A DNA stretch of 45,525 nucleotides, taken from NCBI GenBank assembly GCA_030826885.1, contig JAUUDF010000046.1, positions 1 to 45,525 on the forward strand, given 5' to 3'. Of the stretch, positions 27,861 to 38,171 are shown in pieces (position 1 is the stretch's first letter; each line of letters starts with the position of its first letter). A program made the position numbers and the translations under genes. Source of the DNA: Sulfurovum sp. (GTDB lineage Bacteria > Campylobacterota > Campylobacteria > Campylobacterales > Sulfurovaceae). The notes below the pieces were generated by a model that saw only the letters and a list, made by a program, of their open reading frames with translations, was not told the DNA's origin and did not search any database.

Positions 27861-28964
27861 TTAGAGTGACATCCCATAAATTTCATGGTAGGTTTTCATC
27901 GCGTACCGGTCGGTCATCGCCGCAATAAAATCTGCGATGACCCTCGGTTGGCTGCGTTGTTCGAAGAGACTCTTCTGGTGTGAAGGAAGCAGATCGGTAT
28001 CTTCCCTGAAGGCTTTGTAGAGTCCTTTGATGCACTGTTTACCCGCGTACATCTTCCGTGCGATCTTCTCATGGGTATAGAGCGTGGCAAAAAGCCGTTT
28101 TTTAAGCCGTTTGAGCTGTGTCGCCGTCTCTTTGGAAAAGCCCGCCGGCAAAGGCTCCAAAGCATCGATGCCTGCAACAAGCAGCCGGTCTGTTCTTAAC
28201 TGTGCCACGGCACTTTCGGAATGGCCTATAAAATCTTCTACCAGCAGCTTGATAAGCCCGGCGACAAAACGATGACGGTAGAGCGCTTCTCCCCTCTCTA
28301 CCCCCTCTTTACGGACCGTCTCATCGACCCTCAGGCACAGCGGTTCTTCAAGCAGGTCATCAAAAGTGATCAGACCGTATTTGACACCGTCATCGATATC
28401 GTGAGAGGTATAGGCGATCTCATCGGCATGATCGACGACCATCGCTTCAAGAGAGGGGTGCCTGTCCAGTACAAACCACGCATCGAGCCCCTTTAAAAAC
28501 GGCTTTTTGTAGGGGTAGGAGTGTTTGAGTACCCCTTCGAGTGTCGCAAACGTCAAATTGAGTCCGTCAAAATCCTTGTAGCGCTTCTCCAATTTGGTCA
28601 ATACCCGAAATGACTGAAAATTGTGCTCGAATCCCAGAGGGTGTCCGTCGGCCTTGAGGCACCGGTCAAGCTCATCGCCGCCCACGTGCCCAAAAGGCGT
28701 ATGCCCCAGATCATGGGAAAGTGCGATCACCTCGGCAAGGGTCTCGTTGAGTCCAAGCTGTCTTGAAAGTGTACGGGCTATCTGACTGACCTCCAGTGAA
28801 TGGGTCAGACGGGTACGGAAATAGTCTCCTTCATGATTAAGAAAGACCTGTGTTTTGTATTCGAGTCTTCTAAACGAACTGCAGTGTATCACCCTGTCCC
28901 GGTCTCTGGCATAAGGATCTCTGAAGTCCGCTTCAAAACGGTAAAAACGTTCATGTGGCTGCAT
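27861..28964 (-). CDS. dgt: Deoxyguanosinetriphosphate triphosphohydrolase-like protein
   Basis: 367 residues from ATG 28964, which has AAGGA eight bases upstream; an in-frame GTG at 28985 would overlap that ribosome site. HD-domain enzyme with metal ligands in RTRLTHSLEVSQ and ALSHDLGHTPFGH, and the family N-terminus RDPYARDRDRVIHCSSFRRL. It hydrolyses dNTPs to nucleoside and triphosphate, helping balance dNTP pools. It is divergent from thyX (87-base gap). The activating or preferred dNTP cannot be told. Confidence 0.92.
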   Translation of the reverse strand: MQPHERFYRFEADFRDPYARDRDRVIHCSSFRRLEYKTQVFLNHEGDYFRTRLTHSLEVSQIARTLSRQLGLNETLAEVIALSHDLGHTPFGHVGGDELDRCLKADGHPLGFEHNFQSFRVLTKLEKRYKDFDGLNLTFATLEGVLKHSYPYKKPFLKGLDAWFVLDRHPSLEAMVVDHADEIAYTSHDIDDGVKYGLITFDDLLEEPLCLRVDETVRKEGVERGEALYRHRFVAGLIKLLVEDFIGHSESAVAQLRTDRLLVAGIDALEPLPAGFSKETATQLKRLKKRLFATLYTHEKIARKMYAGKQCIKGLYKAFREDTDLLPSHQKSLFEQRSQPRVIADFIAAMTDRYAMKTYHEIYGMSL

Positions 28965-29018
28965 TGCTGATGTCCTTGTGGACACACTTGAGGTTCATGT
29001 GCCCTTATAAAAATTTGC

Positions 29019-29024
29019 TATAAT
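29019..29024 (+). promoter_or_regulatory. -10 element of thyX (CTATAATTGTAG motif)
   Basis: TATAAT in context TTTGCTATAATTGTAG, with start near 29031 and a leader of about 20 bases containing GGAGCAGG. It shares the extended motif with promoters at 41748 and 44548. Confidence 0.6.
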
Positions 29025-29051
29025 TGTAGCTAAAATCGACTCGGAGCAGGC

Positions 29052-29891
29052 ATGGAAACGATTGAAAAATATCATATTCTCTACAAAAAACCCGAAGTGA
29101 CACTGCTTCAGGAGAGCGGACTGGGAGTGGCAGAGATCGCGGCACGTACCTGTTACGACAGCTTCGAGAACTCCGAGAACCGCTGCATCAAAGAGGCACC
29201 GCACAGACTCGATACCGATGCCATCAATGCCATAGAACGCTCCGACCTGCTTAGCAATCTTGCCTGGGTGCATCATCACCACTCCATCATTGAGCATGCG
29301 ACGCTAAGTTACCTTATCAAGGGTACCTCCAGGGGAGTATTGCAGGAGCATGCCAGACACCGTATTCAAGCCATCTCTGTCCGCTCCACACGTTACACAA
29401 TGTCCTCGGTCATCAATGCCTTTGTCGCATCACTGGAGACAGAGAAAGGGTTTGATTTTTTTCTTGAAAAGCTGCTTGATCTCGATCTTTTCGTCATTGC
29501 AGACGATGCCTATCTTGCCATCGAGATACGCGCCATCTACGACAAACTCCGTTTCCAGTACGGCAAAGATGCCGACTTCATAGCCAACGCCGTAGCAAAG
29601 TCATCTCTGCCGCTGCTTGAAACGCACAAAGAGAATGCACAGGCACTCTATGAGGCACTCGAGTGCGGAAAGAAAAAACGCAATGTAGGAGATGCCTTCA
29701 AGCACATCGTATCGGACAACTGGAAGGTCGATATGGTCGTTACATTCAATATTCGCAGTCTGAAAAATTACTTCGACCTCAGAGATTCCGGTGCTGCATG
29801 GTTCCAAATACGCTGGCTTGCCGAAGCGATGAAAGCGGTTACACCGCTTAAATATCTGCAACTCATTGACAAACAGTACAAGACACTCTAA
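29052..29891 (+). CDS. thyX: FAD-dependent thymidylate synthase
   Basis: 279 residues. It makes dTMP from dUMP using methylene-tetrahydrofolate and reduced FAD, replacing ThyA. The ThyX motif RHRX7S is present (Arg102-His-Arg104 to Ser112, in ARHRIQAISVRSTRYT). His-rich HHHHSIIEHATL precedes it as usual. C-terminal IRSLKNYFDLRDSGAAWFQI carries the conserved substrate-binding segment. It is divergent from dgt and 15 bases upstream of the second L,D-transpeptidase gene. Confidence 0.95.
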   Translation: METIEKYHILYKKPEVTLLQESGLGVAEIAARTCYDSFENSENRCIKEAPHRLDTDAINAIERSDLLSNLAWVHHHHSIIEHATLSYLIKGTSRGVLQEHARHRIQAISVRSTRYTMSSVINAFVASLETEKGFDFFLEKLLDLDLFVIADDAYLAIEIRAIYDKLRFQYGKDADFIANAVAKSSLPLLETHKENAQALYEALECGKKKRNVGDAFKHIVSDNWKVDMVVTFNIRSLKNYFDLRDSGAAWFQIRWLAEAMKAVTPLKYLQLIDKQYKTL

Positions 29892-29906
29892 CCAAGGAAT
29901 ACATTT

Positions 29907-31613
29907 TTGAAAGTATTACTATTTCTTTTCTCTCTTATTCTCTCTCTGCATGCCCAGCCGCTTACCATGGAAAACATCAAAGCGAATCTGCAGTACTCCA
30001 TTCAGACAAAACTCAAAGGCAGTACCGGCGAACTTGTCAAAAAGGTCTATGCCGGCGCACGGAACGAACCGCTCTGGATCGGTGCACAGAATACCCAAAA
30101 GATGAGCGAACTCATACAGGCACTTGAAGATCCGCTCTTTAACTACAAAAACAAACCCTTCGACCAGGTCGCGATCAAAAAACTGCTCTACTACCTTGAC
30201 AACAACCTTGTGCCTATTGAAAAGAGAGCCGAAGTCTATGCCAGACTCGATCTGCTGCTGACAAACTCCTATGTGAGGCTTGTACGTTTCATCGTTCAGG
30301 GAGATGTAGACTGGGCACTGGTGCAGAAAAAATTCGAAGCACTCAAAAAGAGCAACGACATCAAGGCGACATGGGAGATGAAACCCAAATCCTTTCCTCC
30401 TCTCTCTCCCATGATTCAGGCTGCAACATCAGGCAATGTCAGAGCCTACCTTGTTTCACTGCTTCCCTTGGAGAAACGTTACCGAAAACTGGTTGCACTG
30501 CTGAAAAACTACCAGAGAATGGACCGTTTTCCGAAAATCGCCTACAGCAACAAACCCTTAAAACCCGGTGATTACTCCTCAAGGGTGCTTCAGGTGAAAA
30601 AAAGACTCCAAATCTCGGGGGACTATCCCAAAAGTGCACCGCTTGACAAGAAATTCGACGAAACACTCCGTCAGGCAGTCATCACCTACCAAAAACGTTA
30701 CCTTCTCAAGGTTACGGGAGAGGTTGACAAGACCATGACTTGGTACCTTAATCAGCCAGCCAGTAAAAACATACAGGAAATCATCACCAACCTTGACAAA
30801 ACCAAACTCTACCCCAAAGCGTTTGAAAAAGAGTACATTGAGGTCAATGTACCCGATTTCAATCTGCGCTACTACATCAACGGGGAAATGGTTATGAAAA
30901 AGGGTGTAGTTGTCGGACGCATCGACCGACCGACTCCTATTTTTGACGATAAAATGGAGTATGTGGTCATCAACCCCACATGGACAATACCCGACAACCT
31001 CATCAAACGTGATCTCATTCATGTTCTCAGAGAAGAGCCGGGCTACCTGCAAACACACAATATCCATGTTTTCAGAGGTAATAAAGAGGTACGTGTAACA
31101 CAAGAAGAGCTTGATCCATACGAACACAGCGACAAAAAAGTCCCGTGGCGTTTCGTGCAGTTCCCCGGTGACGACAATGCCCTTGGACGCATCAAATTCA
31201 TGTTCCCCAACAAATATGCCGTCTATCTGCACGATACCGACAACAAAAGCCTGCTTGACAGACGTTACAAGGTTTACTCTTCAGGCTGTATGAGAGTAGA
31301 ACACCCCTTTGATCTCGCCGATCTGGTATTGCGACATGCACGCAAACCCTACAGCCGTGAAGATATTGAGAGAATCATTGCCACAGACAAACCGACGACC
31401 ATACGTCTAAAAACGCCCATACCGGTACACATTGTTTATTTTACTGTGTATGAAGAGAATGGCCTTGCCTATTTCAAGCACGATATCTATCTCTATGACA
31501 AGATCATAGAGGAATCAACAGCAGGCAACAGGAAAGAGACCTTCACTGTACCGAAAAAGCGCTTCATCACCATCAAAAAACAGAAAGCCGCCCGCAAACC
31601 GCTGAGCAACTAA
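29907..31613 (+). CDS. L,D-transpeptidase, second YcbB-like paralogue
   Basis: 568 residues from TTG 29907, with AAGGA nine bases upstream. A signal peptide (MKVLLFLFSLILSLHA), a helical N-terminal region, a peptidoglycan-binding domain (about 225-290) and a YkuD domain follow. The active site is YLHDTDNKSLL...VYSSGCMRVEHP with catalytic Cys461. It has the same order as the protein at 2343-4013, but that one reads SHGCVRLEKP, so the two may differ in acceptor or regulation. It ends in a basic Lys/Arg-rich tail. It converges with ruvC four bases away. Confidence 0.9.
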   Translation: MKVLLFLFSLILSLHAQPLTMENIKANLQYSIQTKLKGSTGELVKKVYAGARNEPLWIGAQNTQKMSELIQALEDPLFNYKNKPFDQVAIKKLLYYLDNNLVPIEKRAEVYARLDLLLTNSYVRLVRFIVQGDVDWALVQKKFEALKKSNDIKATWEMKPKSFPPLSPMIQAATSGNVRAYLVSLLPLEKRYRKLVALLKNYQRMDRFPKIAYSNKPLKPGDYSSRVLQVKKRLQISGDYPKSAPLDKKFDETLRQAVITYQKRYLLKVTGEVDKTMTWYLNQPASKNIQEIITNLDKTKLYPKAFEKEYIEVNVPDFNLRYYINGEMVMKKGVVVGRIDRPTPIFDDKMEYVVINPTWTIPDNLIKRDLIHVLREEPGYLQTHNIHVFRGNKEVRVTQEELDPYEHSDKKVPWRFVQFPGDDNALGRIKFMFPNKYAVYLHDTDNKSLLDRRYKVYSSGCMRVEHPFDLADLVLRHARKPYSREDIERIIATDKPTTIRLKTPIPVHIVYFTVYEENGLAYFKHDIYLYDKIIEESTAGNRKETFTVPKKRFITIKKQKAARKPLSN

Positions 31614-31617
31614 ATTC

Positions 31618-32100
31618 TTACTTTTTTTTACGCATCTTCACACGCTGCAGATGTGTAATGGCGATTGCCATGGCATCGGTAATATCGAGCGGTTTGATCT
31701 CCCTGTTGATTTTTAACAGCCTTTTGACCATAAATGCCACCTGCTCTTTTCCCGCTTTTCCATTTCCGGTTACCGCTTTTTTCACCTGGAGGGGCGTATA
31801 TTCGTAAAAGTAGCCGATCTCCTGAAGAATTTTTAAAGAGAGTGCTCCTCTAAACTGTGCAAGCTTCAATACACTTTTGGGATTGTAGGCAAAAAAGATA
31901 TCTTCAATGGCAACTTCGTCTATGGGTTGAGACTTCAAAATAATATCTATTCCCTCGACAAGCTCTACAATTTGCTCCTGAAGCTCCTTGGTCTTGATTT
32001 TAAGCAAACCCGCTTCGACAAGTGAAGTGTTTCTACCATCCCAGTGGAGGATACAATAGCCGAGATTACGGCTTCCGGGGTCGATTCCTAAAATATTCAT
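31618..32100 (-). CDS. ruvC: Holliday junction endonuclease RuvC
   Basis: 160 residues. Resolves Holliday junctions as a dimer. The four acidic catalytic residues are present: Asp7 ([12 protein letters not shown]), Glu66 ([14 protein letters not shown]), Asp139 and Asp142 ([10 protein letters not shown]). The C-terminus is strongly basic. The gene is divergent from dnaA across the origin, and its start codon overlaps the first DnaA box. It is adjacent to dnaA as in other Campylobacterota. Confidence 0.95.
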   Translation of the reverse strand: MNILGIDPGSRNLGYCILHWDGRNTSLVEAGLLKIKTKELQEQIVELVEGIDIILKSQPIDEVAIEDIFFAYNPKSVLKLAQFRGALSLKILQEIGYFYEYTPLQVKKAVTGNGKAGKEQVAFMVKRLLKINREIKPLDITDAMAIAITHLQRVKMRKKK

Positions 32101-32228
32101 TCACACCTTTGTTCACATTGTGAATAAAACCATTCACCCTGTTTAAGTACCCGTATTTTAGCTTAACTTGGCTAAAATTGCACAAGTTATTCACATTCAG
32201 TTTCACACTTGTTTGTGAATGTGAAAAT
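32097..32228. other. Origin region, DnaA-box cluster 1 (ruvC-dnaA gap)
   Basis: Boxes at 32097-32105 (TCATTCACA), 32109-32117 (TTGTTCACA), 32119-32127 (minus, TTATTCACA), 32187-32195 (TTATTCACA) and weaker ones at 32199-32207, 32214-32222 and 32220-32228. Two match the TTATTCACA consensus exactly. Origins of Helicobacter and relatives lie beside dnaA and use boxes with a TTCAC core; the density and place here fit. Unwinding is more likely in the AT-rich region downstream of dnaA. Confidence 0.75.
32173..32178 (+). promoter_or_regulatory. -10 element of dnaA
   Basis: TAAAAT in GGCTAAAATTGCAC, followed nine bases later by a perfect DnaA box (32187-32195). DnaA bound there would cover the start region, a simple basis for autoregulation. 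Confidence 0.45.
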
Positions 32229-32246
32229 CTCCATATAGGCAGAAGC

Positions 32247-33578
32247 ATGAACATAGGACAGAAGGTACTTTTCGAGCTGAAAAAAGAGATTTCGCAGACA
32301 GAATACGAACGTTACATCAAAAAACTGGTATATGACACGAAAAATTCCCGAAGCAATATCGCCTATTTCAACGCCCCCAACCTGCTTATAGCAAAATGGG
32401 TCAAGACAAAATATGCAGACAAAATCGCCCACCTGTTCGAGTTGCAAAACGAAGTCAAACCCAAAATAGAGATTCTCGTGGGCAAACCCAAAAGCAGACA
32501 AAATGTTCCTGCTGCCAAAATACCCGTTGAAAAAGGACAGACAAAAAGTACCCACCTCAACCCCTCTCTGACCTTTGAAAGCTTTATTGTCGGTGATTCC
32601 AACCAGTTCGCCTACACCACCGCCAAATCGGTTGCCGAAAAACCGGGAAAACAATACAACCCTCTTTTCATCTACGGAGGAGTCGGTCTGGGAAAGACAC
32701 ACCTGCTGCAAGCCATAGGCAACTATCGCATTGACATGGGCGATACCGTAATCTATACCACACTTGAACAATTCATGAACTCCTTCACTTCCCACCTGCG
32801 TTCACAGACCATGGATCGTTTCAGAGACAAGTTCAGAGAGTGTGACCTGCTTCTTATAGACGACATTCAGTTTCTCAGCCGAAAAGAACAGACGCAGGAG
32901 GAATTTTTCCATACTTTCAACGAACTGCACAATGCCAACAAACAGATTGTCATGACCGCTGACAGACCACCCAAGAAAATCGCCGGGCTTGTTGACAGAC
33001 TGCGTACACGCTTCGAGTGGGGACTCATGGCGGATATCCAGCCTCCCGGACTGGAAACCAAAATCGCCATTATTCAGAAAAAATGTGAGCTTGACGGCAT
33101 TAAACTCGATGCGGAAATCATACAGTTCATTGCAACACATATGGGAGATAATATACGGGAAATAGAGAGTGCACTCATTCGTCTCAATGCCATGAGTTCC
33201 ATGCTCAATCAGGAAATCACCCTCGATTTTGCACAAAATGCCATCAAAGATCAGCTCAAAGAGAAAAAAGAGCATATCAGCATCGATGACATCGTTAAAA
33301 TCGTCTCTCGGGAACTCAATGTCAAACCGAGCGATATCAAGTCAAAAAAACGTACCAAAAATGTGGTCAACGCCAGACGAACTGCCATTTATCTGGCACG
33401 AAATCTCACACCCAACTCCATGCCTCAGATCGCACTCTATTTTGGTATGAAAGACCATACTGCCATCTCTCACGCTATGAAAAAAATCAATGAAATCATC
33501 GAAAACGATGAAAATTTCAAGGTACTGCTTGAAGAACTTTCCAACAAAATTCATACCGACAGCAAACAAAGTGAATAA
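32247..33578 (+). CDS. dnaA: Chromosomal replication initiator protein DnaA
   Basis: 443 residues from ATG 32247. An in-frame TTG at 32178 would put coding sequence over the promoter and boxes, so it is rejected. Domain I (about 1-75), a short linker, the AAA+ domain with Walker A GGVGLGKTHLLQ and Walker B LLIDDIQFL, and domain IV with the box-binding helix-turn-helix (SKKRTKNVVNARRTAIYLAR, then MKDHTAISHA instead of the common DHTTV.HA). It opens the origin and loads the helicase. Cluster 2 of DnaA boxes begins at its stop codon. Confidence 0.97.
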   Translation: MNIGQKVLFELKKEISQTEYERYIKKLVYDTKNSRSNIAYFNAPNLLIAKWVKTKYADKIAHLFELQNEVKPKIEILVGKPKSRQNVPAAKIPVEKGQTKSTHLNPSLTFESFIVGDSNQFAYTTAKSVAEKPGKQYNPLFIYGGVGLGKTHLLQAIGNYRIDMGDTVIYTTLEQFMNSFTSHLRSQTMDRFRDKFRECDLLLIDDIQFLSRKEQTQEEFFHTFNELHNANKQIVMTADRPPKKIAGLVDRLRTRFEWGLMADIQPPGLETKIAIIQKKCELDGIKLDAEIIQFIATHMGDNIREIESALIRLNAMSSMLNQEITLDFAQNAIKDQLKEKKEHISIDDIVKIVSRELNVKPSDIKSKKRTKNVVNARRTAIYLARNLTPNSMPQIALYFGMKDHTAISHAMKKINEIIENDENFKVLLEELSNKIHTDSKQSE

Positions 33579-33712
33579 CAGTATAAACGTACCACTAAAA
33601 ACTTGAATAAAAAAAAGATATAATTATACAAGTGAATAAAGGTGAACTTTCTATAGGGTATCGGTGTAATGAAAAAAACGGTAAGAAGGGCATTTCAAGC
33701 TCTTTTCACATT
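33570..33712. other. Origin region, DnaA-box cluster 2 and AT-rich unwinding element (dnaA-dnaN gap)
   Basis: GTGAAT/TTCAC-type boxes occur at 33570-33578 and 33631-33639 (both AGTGAATAA), near 33640 (GGTGAACTT) and 33702-33710 (CTTTTCACA). The stretch 33601-33630 is almost pure A/T and is the best candidate for duplex unwinding. Together with cluster 1 this gives a bipartite origin with dnaA in the middle, as in Helicobacter pylori. The exact unwinding site is inference. Confidence 0.6.
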
Positions 33713-33764
33713 TTCATCCGAAACTACTGCTATATACTAAAATTATAAAAAAGAAGGAGAGTCA

Positions 33765-34832
33765 ATGAAGATCAGAACACAAAAACAGATCATCGAATCA
33801 ATACTTATCAATCTACAGCCTTTTCTTGAAAAAAAAGATGCCAGTCAGATTACATCTCATATCCTTTTTCAGTCTATGGGAGATAAATGTATTGTCAAAG
33901 CCACCGATAATGAAATAGGACTCAGCGTCACGACTGAACATATTTTGATAGAATCCGAAGGCAGCTTTACGGCAAACGGAAAGAAACTGTTGGACATTAT
34001 CCGTATTCTCAAAGATGACGAAATCGTACTTGAACTTTTTGACGATACACTCGTTATAAAACAGAAACATTCCAAATTTAAACTCCCTACGTTCGATCCA
34101 ACAGTTTATCCTTCATTCCCCGGAACAGAAGAGAAAGGAAAAATATCTCTTGACTCTCTCAGTCTGATTCAAAATCTTAAGAAAATCTCACCTGCTATCG
34201 ATACAAACAATCCCAAATTCGAACTTAACGGTGCACTGATCAACATTAAAGAAGATGCCACCGACCTTGTAGGTACCGATACCAGAAGACTTGCCATTGC
34301 CACCATTGCAGGAAACAATGCGCAAACCCTCTCTCTTATCGTTCCCAAAAAAGCAATTCTTGAAATACAAAAACTTTTTCTCGATCAAATCGATATCTTT
34401 TTTGATGAAACCAATCTCATTATTGCCAATGAGAACTACTACTTTTTTACCCGTTTGATCAATGGAAAGTTCCCTGATTATCAGAGAATCATACCTTCAA
34501 GTGTCAAACACAGTGTTGTATTGCCAAAAAAAGAGATGATTGATGCGATTAAAATGATCACAACCATTTCTCAGGAAATTAAAATGACACTTCTTTCCGA
34601 TGTTATCATTTTTAATTCCCTGAGTGCCGACAATGTGGAGGCAAAAACAGAAATTGAACTCTCTACAGGACTTTCCGAAAAGTTTGAAATTTCATTTAAC
34701 AGTAGATATATTCTTGATTTTATTTCCCAAATTGACAAAAGTGAATTTCTCATGGAGTTCAATGAATCAACACTGCCGTTCATTGTCAAAGACGACAATT
34801 TCATTACCATCATTATGCCGATCGTTGCATAA
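33765..34832 (+). CDS. dnaN: DNA polymerase III beta subunit (sliding clamp)
   Basis: 355 residues, the three-domain length for bacterial clamps. Recognised by [27 protein letters not shown] and the C-terminal [15 protein letters not shown] (usually YLIMPM). It encircles DNA and tethers polymerase III. AAGGAGAG precedes the ATG. It lies just downstream of the second box cluster. Codon use and AT content are higher in A/T than in the left half of the window, as for its neighbours. Confidence 0.96.
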   Translation: MKIRTQKQIIESILINLQPFLEKKDASQITSHILFQSMGDKCIVKATDNEIGLSVTTEHILIESEGSFTANGKKLLDIIRILKDDEIVLELFDDTLVIKQKHSKFKLPTFDPTVYPSFPGTEEKGKISLDSLSLIQNLKKISPAIDTNNPKFELNGALINIKEDATDLVGTDTRRLAIATIAGNNAQTLSLIVPKKAILEIQKLFLDQIDIFFDETNLIIANENYYFFTRLINGKFPDYQRIIPSSVKHSVVLPKKEMIDAIKMITTISQEIKMTLLSDVIIFNSLSADNVEAKTEIELSTGLSEKFEISFNSRYILDFISQIDKSEFLMEFNESTLPFIVKDDNFITIIMPIVA

Positions 34833-34852
34833 GAACAGAAGGATATACATTC

Positions 34853-36490
34853 ATGAGTGACACAATGACAAAATATATTTTTGTTACAGGAGGAGTTCTC
34901 AGCTCCCTTGGAAAAGGAATCACTGCTGCAAGTATAGGTACCCTGCTTAAACACACCGGACAACGGGTAGGGGTACTCAAGCTCGATCCTTATATCAACG
35001 TCGATCCGGGTACGATGTCTCCGCTTGAACATGGAGAGGTTTTTGTTACAAAAGACGGTGCGGAAACAGACCTCGACCTGGGACACTATGAACGTTTTCT
35101 TGACACCTCTTTGACACAGAACAACAACTTTACGACAGGGCAGGTATATAAAACCGTCATTGAAAACGAACGGAAAGGTAAATACCTCGGTAAAACGATT
35201 CAGGTTGTTCCCCATATAGTCAACGAGATCAAGGAGCGTATAGTCAGAGCAGGTGAGGGGAAAGATATTCTTATTGTCGAGCTTGGTGGTACTACCGGAG
35301 ATATCGAAGGACTTCCTTTCCTTGAGACTATACGCCAGATGAAACATGAACTGGGCAGAAAAAATGTCATGAATGTCCATGTCACACTGCTACCCTACAT
35401 TAAAGCGGCTGGTGAGCTCAAAACCAAACCGACACAGCATTCGGTTCAGGAACTCAGACGTATCGGTATAGCACCGCATATGCTGGTATTGCGTGCAGAA
35501 GTACCGGTAAACAGCGACATAAAACGCAAAATTGCCTACAGCTGTGATGTGGAAGAGGAATCGGTCATTGTTGCCGAAGATGCCGCAACCATCTATCAGG
35601 TACCGCTTAATTTTCTCAGACAGGATATTCTGACCCCCATTTGTAAACAGCTGGAGTTGGACAACTGCAATCCTCAGATGGATGAGTGGACCGATCTGGT
35701 ACACAAGATCATTATGCCGAAAGACGAGGTGAAAATTGCATTTGTCGGAAAATATCTGGATCTTAAAGAGTCTTATAAATCATTGACCGAGGCACTTATA
35801 CATGCGGGTGCACACCTTGACAGCCGTGTCAATATTAAATGGGTCGATTCCGAAAAAGTCGAAGAGGAGGGTGCTGCAAAGTTCCTGAACGATGTTGACG
35901 GCATATTGGTCGCCGGAGGTTTTGGTGAACGCGGTGTAGAAGGAAAAATACTCTCCATTCAGTATGCACGTAAGAACAATATACCGTTTTTGGGCATCTG
36001 TCTTGGTATGCAGCTTAGTATGGTGGAGTTTGCCAGAAATGTTCTCGGGTATGCCGATGCCAACTCGGTAGAATTCAATGAACATACGACACATCCAATT
36101 ATCTATCTTATCGATGAATTCATCGATGCAAGCGGTTCGAGACAGGTACGTACCACTACTTCACCAATGGGCGGTACGCTCAGGCTCGGTGAATATGAGT
36201 GTGAAACAAAAGAGGATTCAAATCTGCGCAATGCCTATGATGCAAGCGTGATCTATGAAAGACACAGACACCGTTATGAAGCGAATCCGAAGTACAGAGA
36301 GGCGTTTGAGGCCAACGGGATGGATATTACAGGAGAGTCTCACGGGCTTATTGAGGCTGTAGAAGTCAAAGACCATCCATGGTTCCTGGGTGTACAGTTC
36401 CACCCCGAATTCACCTCCCGCCTCCAAAACCCGAATCCTGCCATTCTGGCATTTGTCAAAGCAGCTTCGGCATCAAAAGACAATGACTGA
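34853..36490 (+). CDS. pyrG: CTP synthase
   Basis: 545 residues. Makes CTP from UTP, ATP and glutamine. The N-terminal synthetase domain has [18 protein letters not shown] and the C-terminal class I glutamine amidotransferase has the nucleophile in [11 protein letters not shown] and the His/Glu pair in [16 protein letters not shown] lies about ten bases before ATG 34853; an ATG four codons in is an alternative. Its stop overlaps recJ by eight bases. Confidence 0.97.
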   Translation: MSDTMTKYIFVTGGVLSSLGKGITAASIGTLLKHTGQRVGVLKLDPYINVDPGTMSPLEHGEVFVTKDGAETDLDLGHYERFLDTSLTQNNNFTTGQVYKTVIENERKGKYLGKTIQVVPHIVNEIKERIVRAGEGKDILIVELGGTTGDIEGLPFLETIRQMKHELGRKNVMNVHVTLLPYIKAAGELKTKPTQHSVQELRRIGIAPHMLVLRAEVPVNSDIKRKIAYSCDVEEESVIVAEDAATIYQVPLNFLRQDILTPICKQLELDNCNPQMDEWTDLVHKIIMPKDEVKIAFVGKYLDLKESYKSLTEALIHAGAHLDSRVNIKWVDSEKVEEEGAAKFLNDVDGILVAGGFGERGVEGKILSIQYARKNNIPFLGICLGMQLSMVEFARNVLGYADANSVEFNEHTTHPIIYLIDEFIDASGSRQVRTTTSPMGGTLRLGEYECETKEDSNLRNAYDASVIYERHRHRYEANPKYREAFEANGMDITGESHGLIEAVEVKDHPWFLGVQFHPEFTSRLQNPNPAILAFVKAASASKDND

Positions 36491-38078
36491 ACTTTTGACG
36501 CTTGATGCGTTGGAAGCGATCCTTCAGTCGCGTTTTCCTGAAGGATTTTTCTCTCTTAAAGATCTTCCTTCCCCCTCAGCTTTTAAAGATATGGACAGAG
36601 CGACCGAACGTATTGTTACGGCGATAAAAAACCGGGAAAAGATTACTGTTATCGGTGATTATGATGTTGACGGAGTCGTTTCTACAACACTGATGATTCT
36701 TTTTTTCGATACGATCGGCTATGAGGTATCATGGATTATACCAAACCGGTTTCGTGATGGGTATGGGCTTTCTGAAAATATCATACCGCGTATTGAGGGT
36801 TCAGACCTTGCCATTACGGTCGATAACGGTATCTCTGCCGTAAATGCGGCACAAATGTGTAAAGAGAAGGGTATTGACCTTATTATTACCGATCATCATC
36901 TTTTGCCTCCTGTGCTGCCGGAAGCATATGCGATCATCGATCCAAAACAGCCTGAATGTACCTTTCCCTATGAGGAGGTGTGTGGTGCGCAAATCGCATG
37001 GTATTTGATCGCTTCAGTGAAAAACGCACTTAGTGTGAAACTGGAGATGATGCCTCTAATGGAGCTGGCGGCCATTGCTATTATCGCCGATATGATGCCT
37101 TTGAATCACATCAACCGTGCCATGGTTACTTCAGGGCTCAAAGCACTTTCAAAAAGCAGCAGACCGGCGATTAGAGCCTATAAGGAGTATGTTTCCAAAG
37201 AGACGTTTGGTGCGGATGATATCGGATTTTTTCTTGCACCGTTGCTGAACAGTGCAGGGCGTATGGAAGATGCTTCCTTTGCAGTGGAGTTTCTTCTCTC
37301 TTCAAATATTTATGATGCCAGAGTGCGTCTTGGTAGACTGGTCGATTTCAATGAAATACGCAAAAGAACCGAAGCGGAGATTACCAAAGAGGCACTTGGA
37401 TGCATTAGAGAGGATGATCCTGTAGTCGTTGTATCGGGAGACAATTGGCATGAAGGTGTGGTAGGTATTGTTGCGGCACGTCTGGCAAAAGCGGTGAAAA
37501 AACCCTCCATTGTACTGAGTGACAATGGTAAAGGAGTGCTTAAAGGCAGCGGCAGAACATTCGGTACGTGCGATCTTTTTGCCGTTGTAGAACAGGCAAG
37601 ACCCCTGCTGGAAAAATTCGGCGGTCACGCAGCGGCTGTCGGATTGAGTCTGAACCATAGCAATTACGATACATTCAAAGAGACGCTGCGGCAGATGTAC
37701 AGCAAAGAAAAGCATACAGAAGAAACGGTTGATCCCTCGATTATCGGCGGGCTTCATTTTCGTGATATCACTTTTTCCCTCACTGCTCTGTTACGGAGTT
37801 TCGAGCCTTTTGGTCAAGGCAATCCCGTACCCAAATTCTTTTCAAAGCGAGTGCGCATACTTCAGGCTTCAAAAATGGGCAAAGAGGGTAACCATCTGCG
37901 GTTTTTGTTTGAACAGGATGGTATTACCCATCAGGGAGTGCAGTTTAAAACACATGATGTATATGCTCCCGGAACAGTGGTCGATCTCATCTATACGGTT
38001 AATGAAAATCACTTTAGAGGCAGTACTACTTTGCAACTAATGGTTGAAGAGATCATTTTGGAGAGTGACATATCCTGA
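36483..38078 (+). CDS. recJ: Single-stranded-DNA 5'-3' exonuclease RecJ
   Basis: 531 residues from ATG 36483, overlapping the pyrG stop by eight bases; an in-frame extension to 36390 lies inside pyrG. DHH-family nuclease: motif [26 protein letters not shown], motif [12 protein letters not shown], then the DHHA1 part with [11 protein letters not shown] and a C-terminal OB fold ([13 protein letters not shown]). It works in recombination and mismatch repair. It is short for RecJ (about 570), mostly in the C-terminal part. Translationally coupled to pyrG. Confidence 0.94.
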   Translation: MTELLTLDALEAILQSRFPEGFFSLKDLPSPSAFKDMDRATERIVTAIKNREKITVIGDYDVDGVVSTTLMILFFDTIGYEVSWIIPNRFRDGYGLSENIIPRIEGSDLAITVDNGISAVNAAQMCKEKGIDLIITDHHLLPPVLPEAYAIIDPKQPECTFPYEEVCGAQIAWYLIASVKNALSVKLEMMPLMELAAIAIIADMMPLNHINRAMVTSGLKALSKSSRPAIRAYKEYVSKETFGADDIGFFLAPLLNSAGRMEDASFAVEFLLSSNIYDARVRLGRLVDFNEIRKRTEAEITKEALGCIREDDPVVVVSGDNWHEGVVGIVAARLAKAVKKPSIVLSDNGKGVLKGSGRTFGTCDLFAVVEQARPLLEKFGGHAAAVGLSLNHSNYDTFKETLRQMYSKEKHTEETVDPSIIGGLHFRDITFSLTALLRSFEPFGQGNPVPKFFSKRVRILQASKMGKEGNHLRFLFEQDGITHQGVQFKTHDVYAPGTVVDLIYTVNENHFRGSTTLQLMVEEIILESDIS

Positions 38079-38171
38079 TTTGACGTAAAAAAAAATTTTA
38101 ATTGATAAAAAAACCGTCATTTTATCTTCTTTATAGTATTATTTTTATAAATAAAATCATAAGGAGAGATT

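Noticed and set aside
32178-32246. TTG-initiated N-terminal extension of dnaA
   Set aside because: Would place coding sequence over the -10 and several DnaA boxes; ATG 32247 begins at the usual domain I.
33669-33740. 22-codon open frame between dnaA and dnaN
   Set aside because: Too short, no ribosome site or motif, and it lies in the origin's second box cluster.
34571-35380. 269-codon minus-strand frame across dnaN and pyrG
   Set aside because: Both plus-strand genes are well supported; no ribosome site or family match for the antisense frame.
36390-36482. Extended recJ start inside pyrG
   Set aside because: The extension is in a second frame of pyrG; ATG 36483 gives the normal eight-base overlap.
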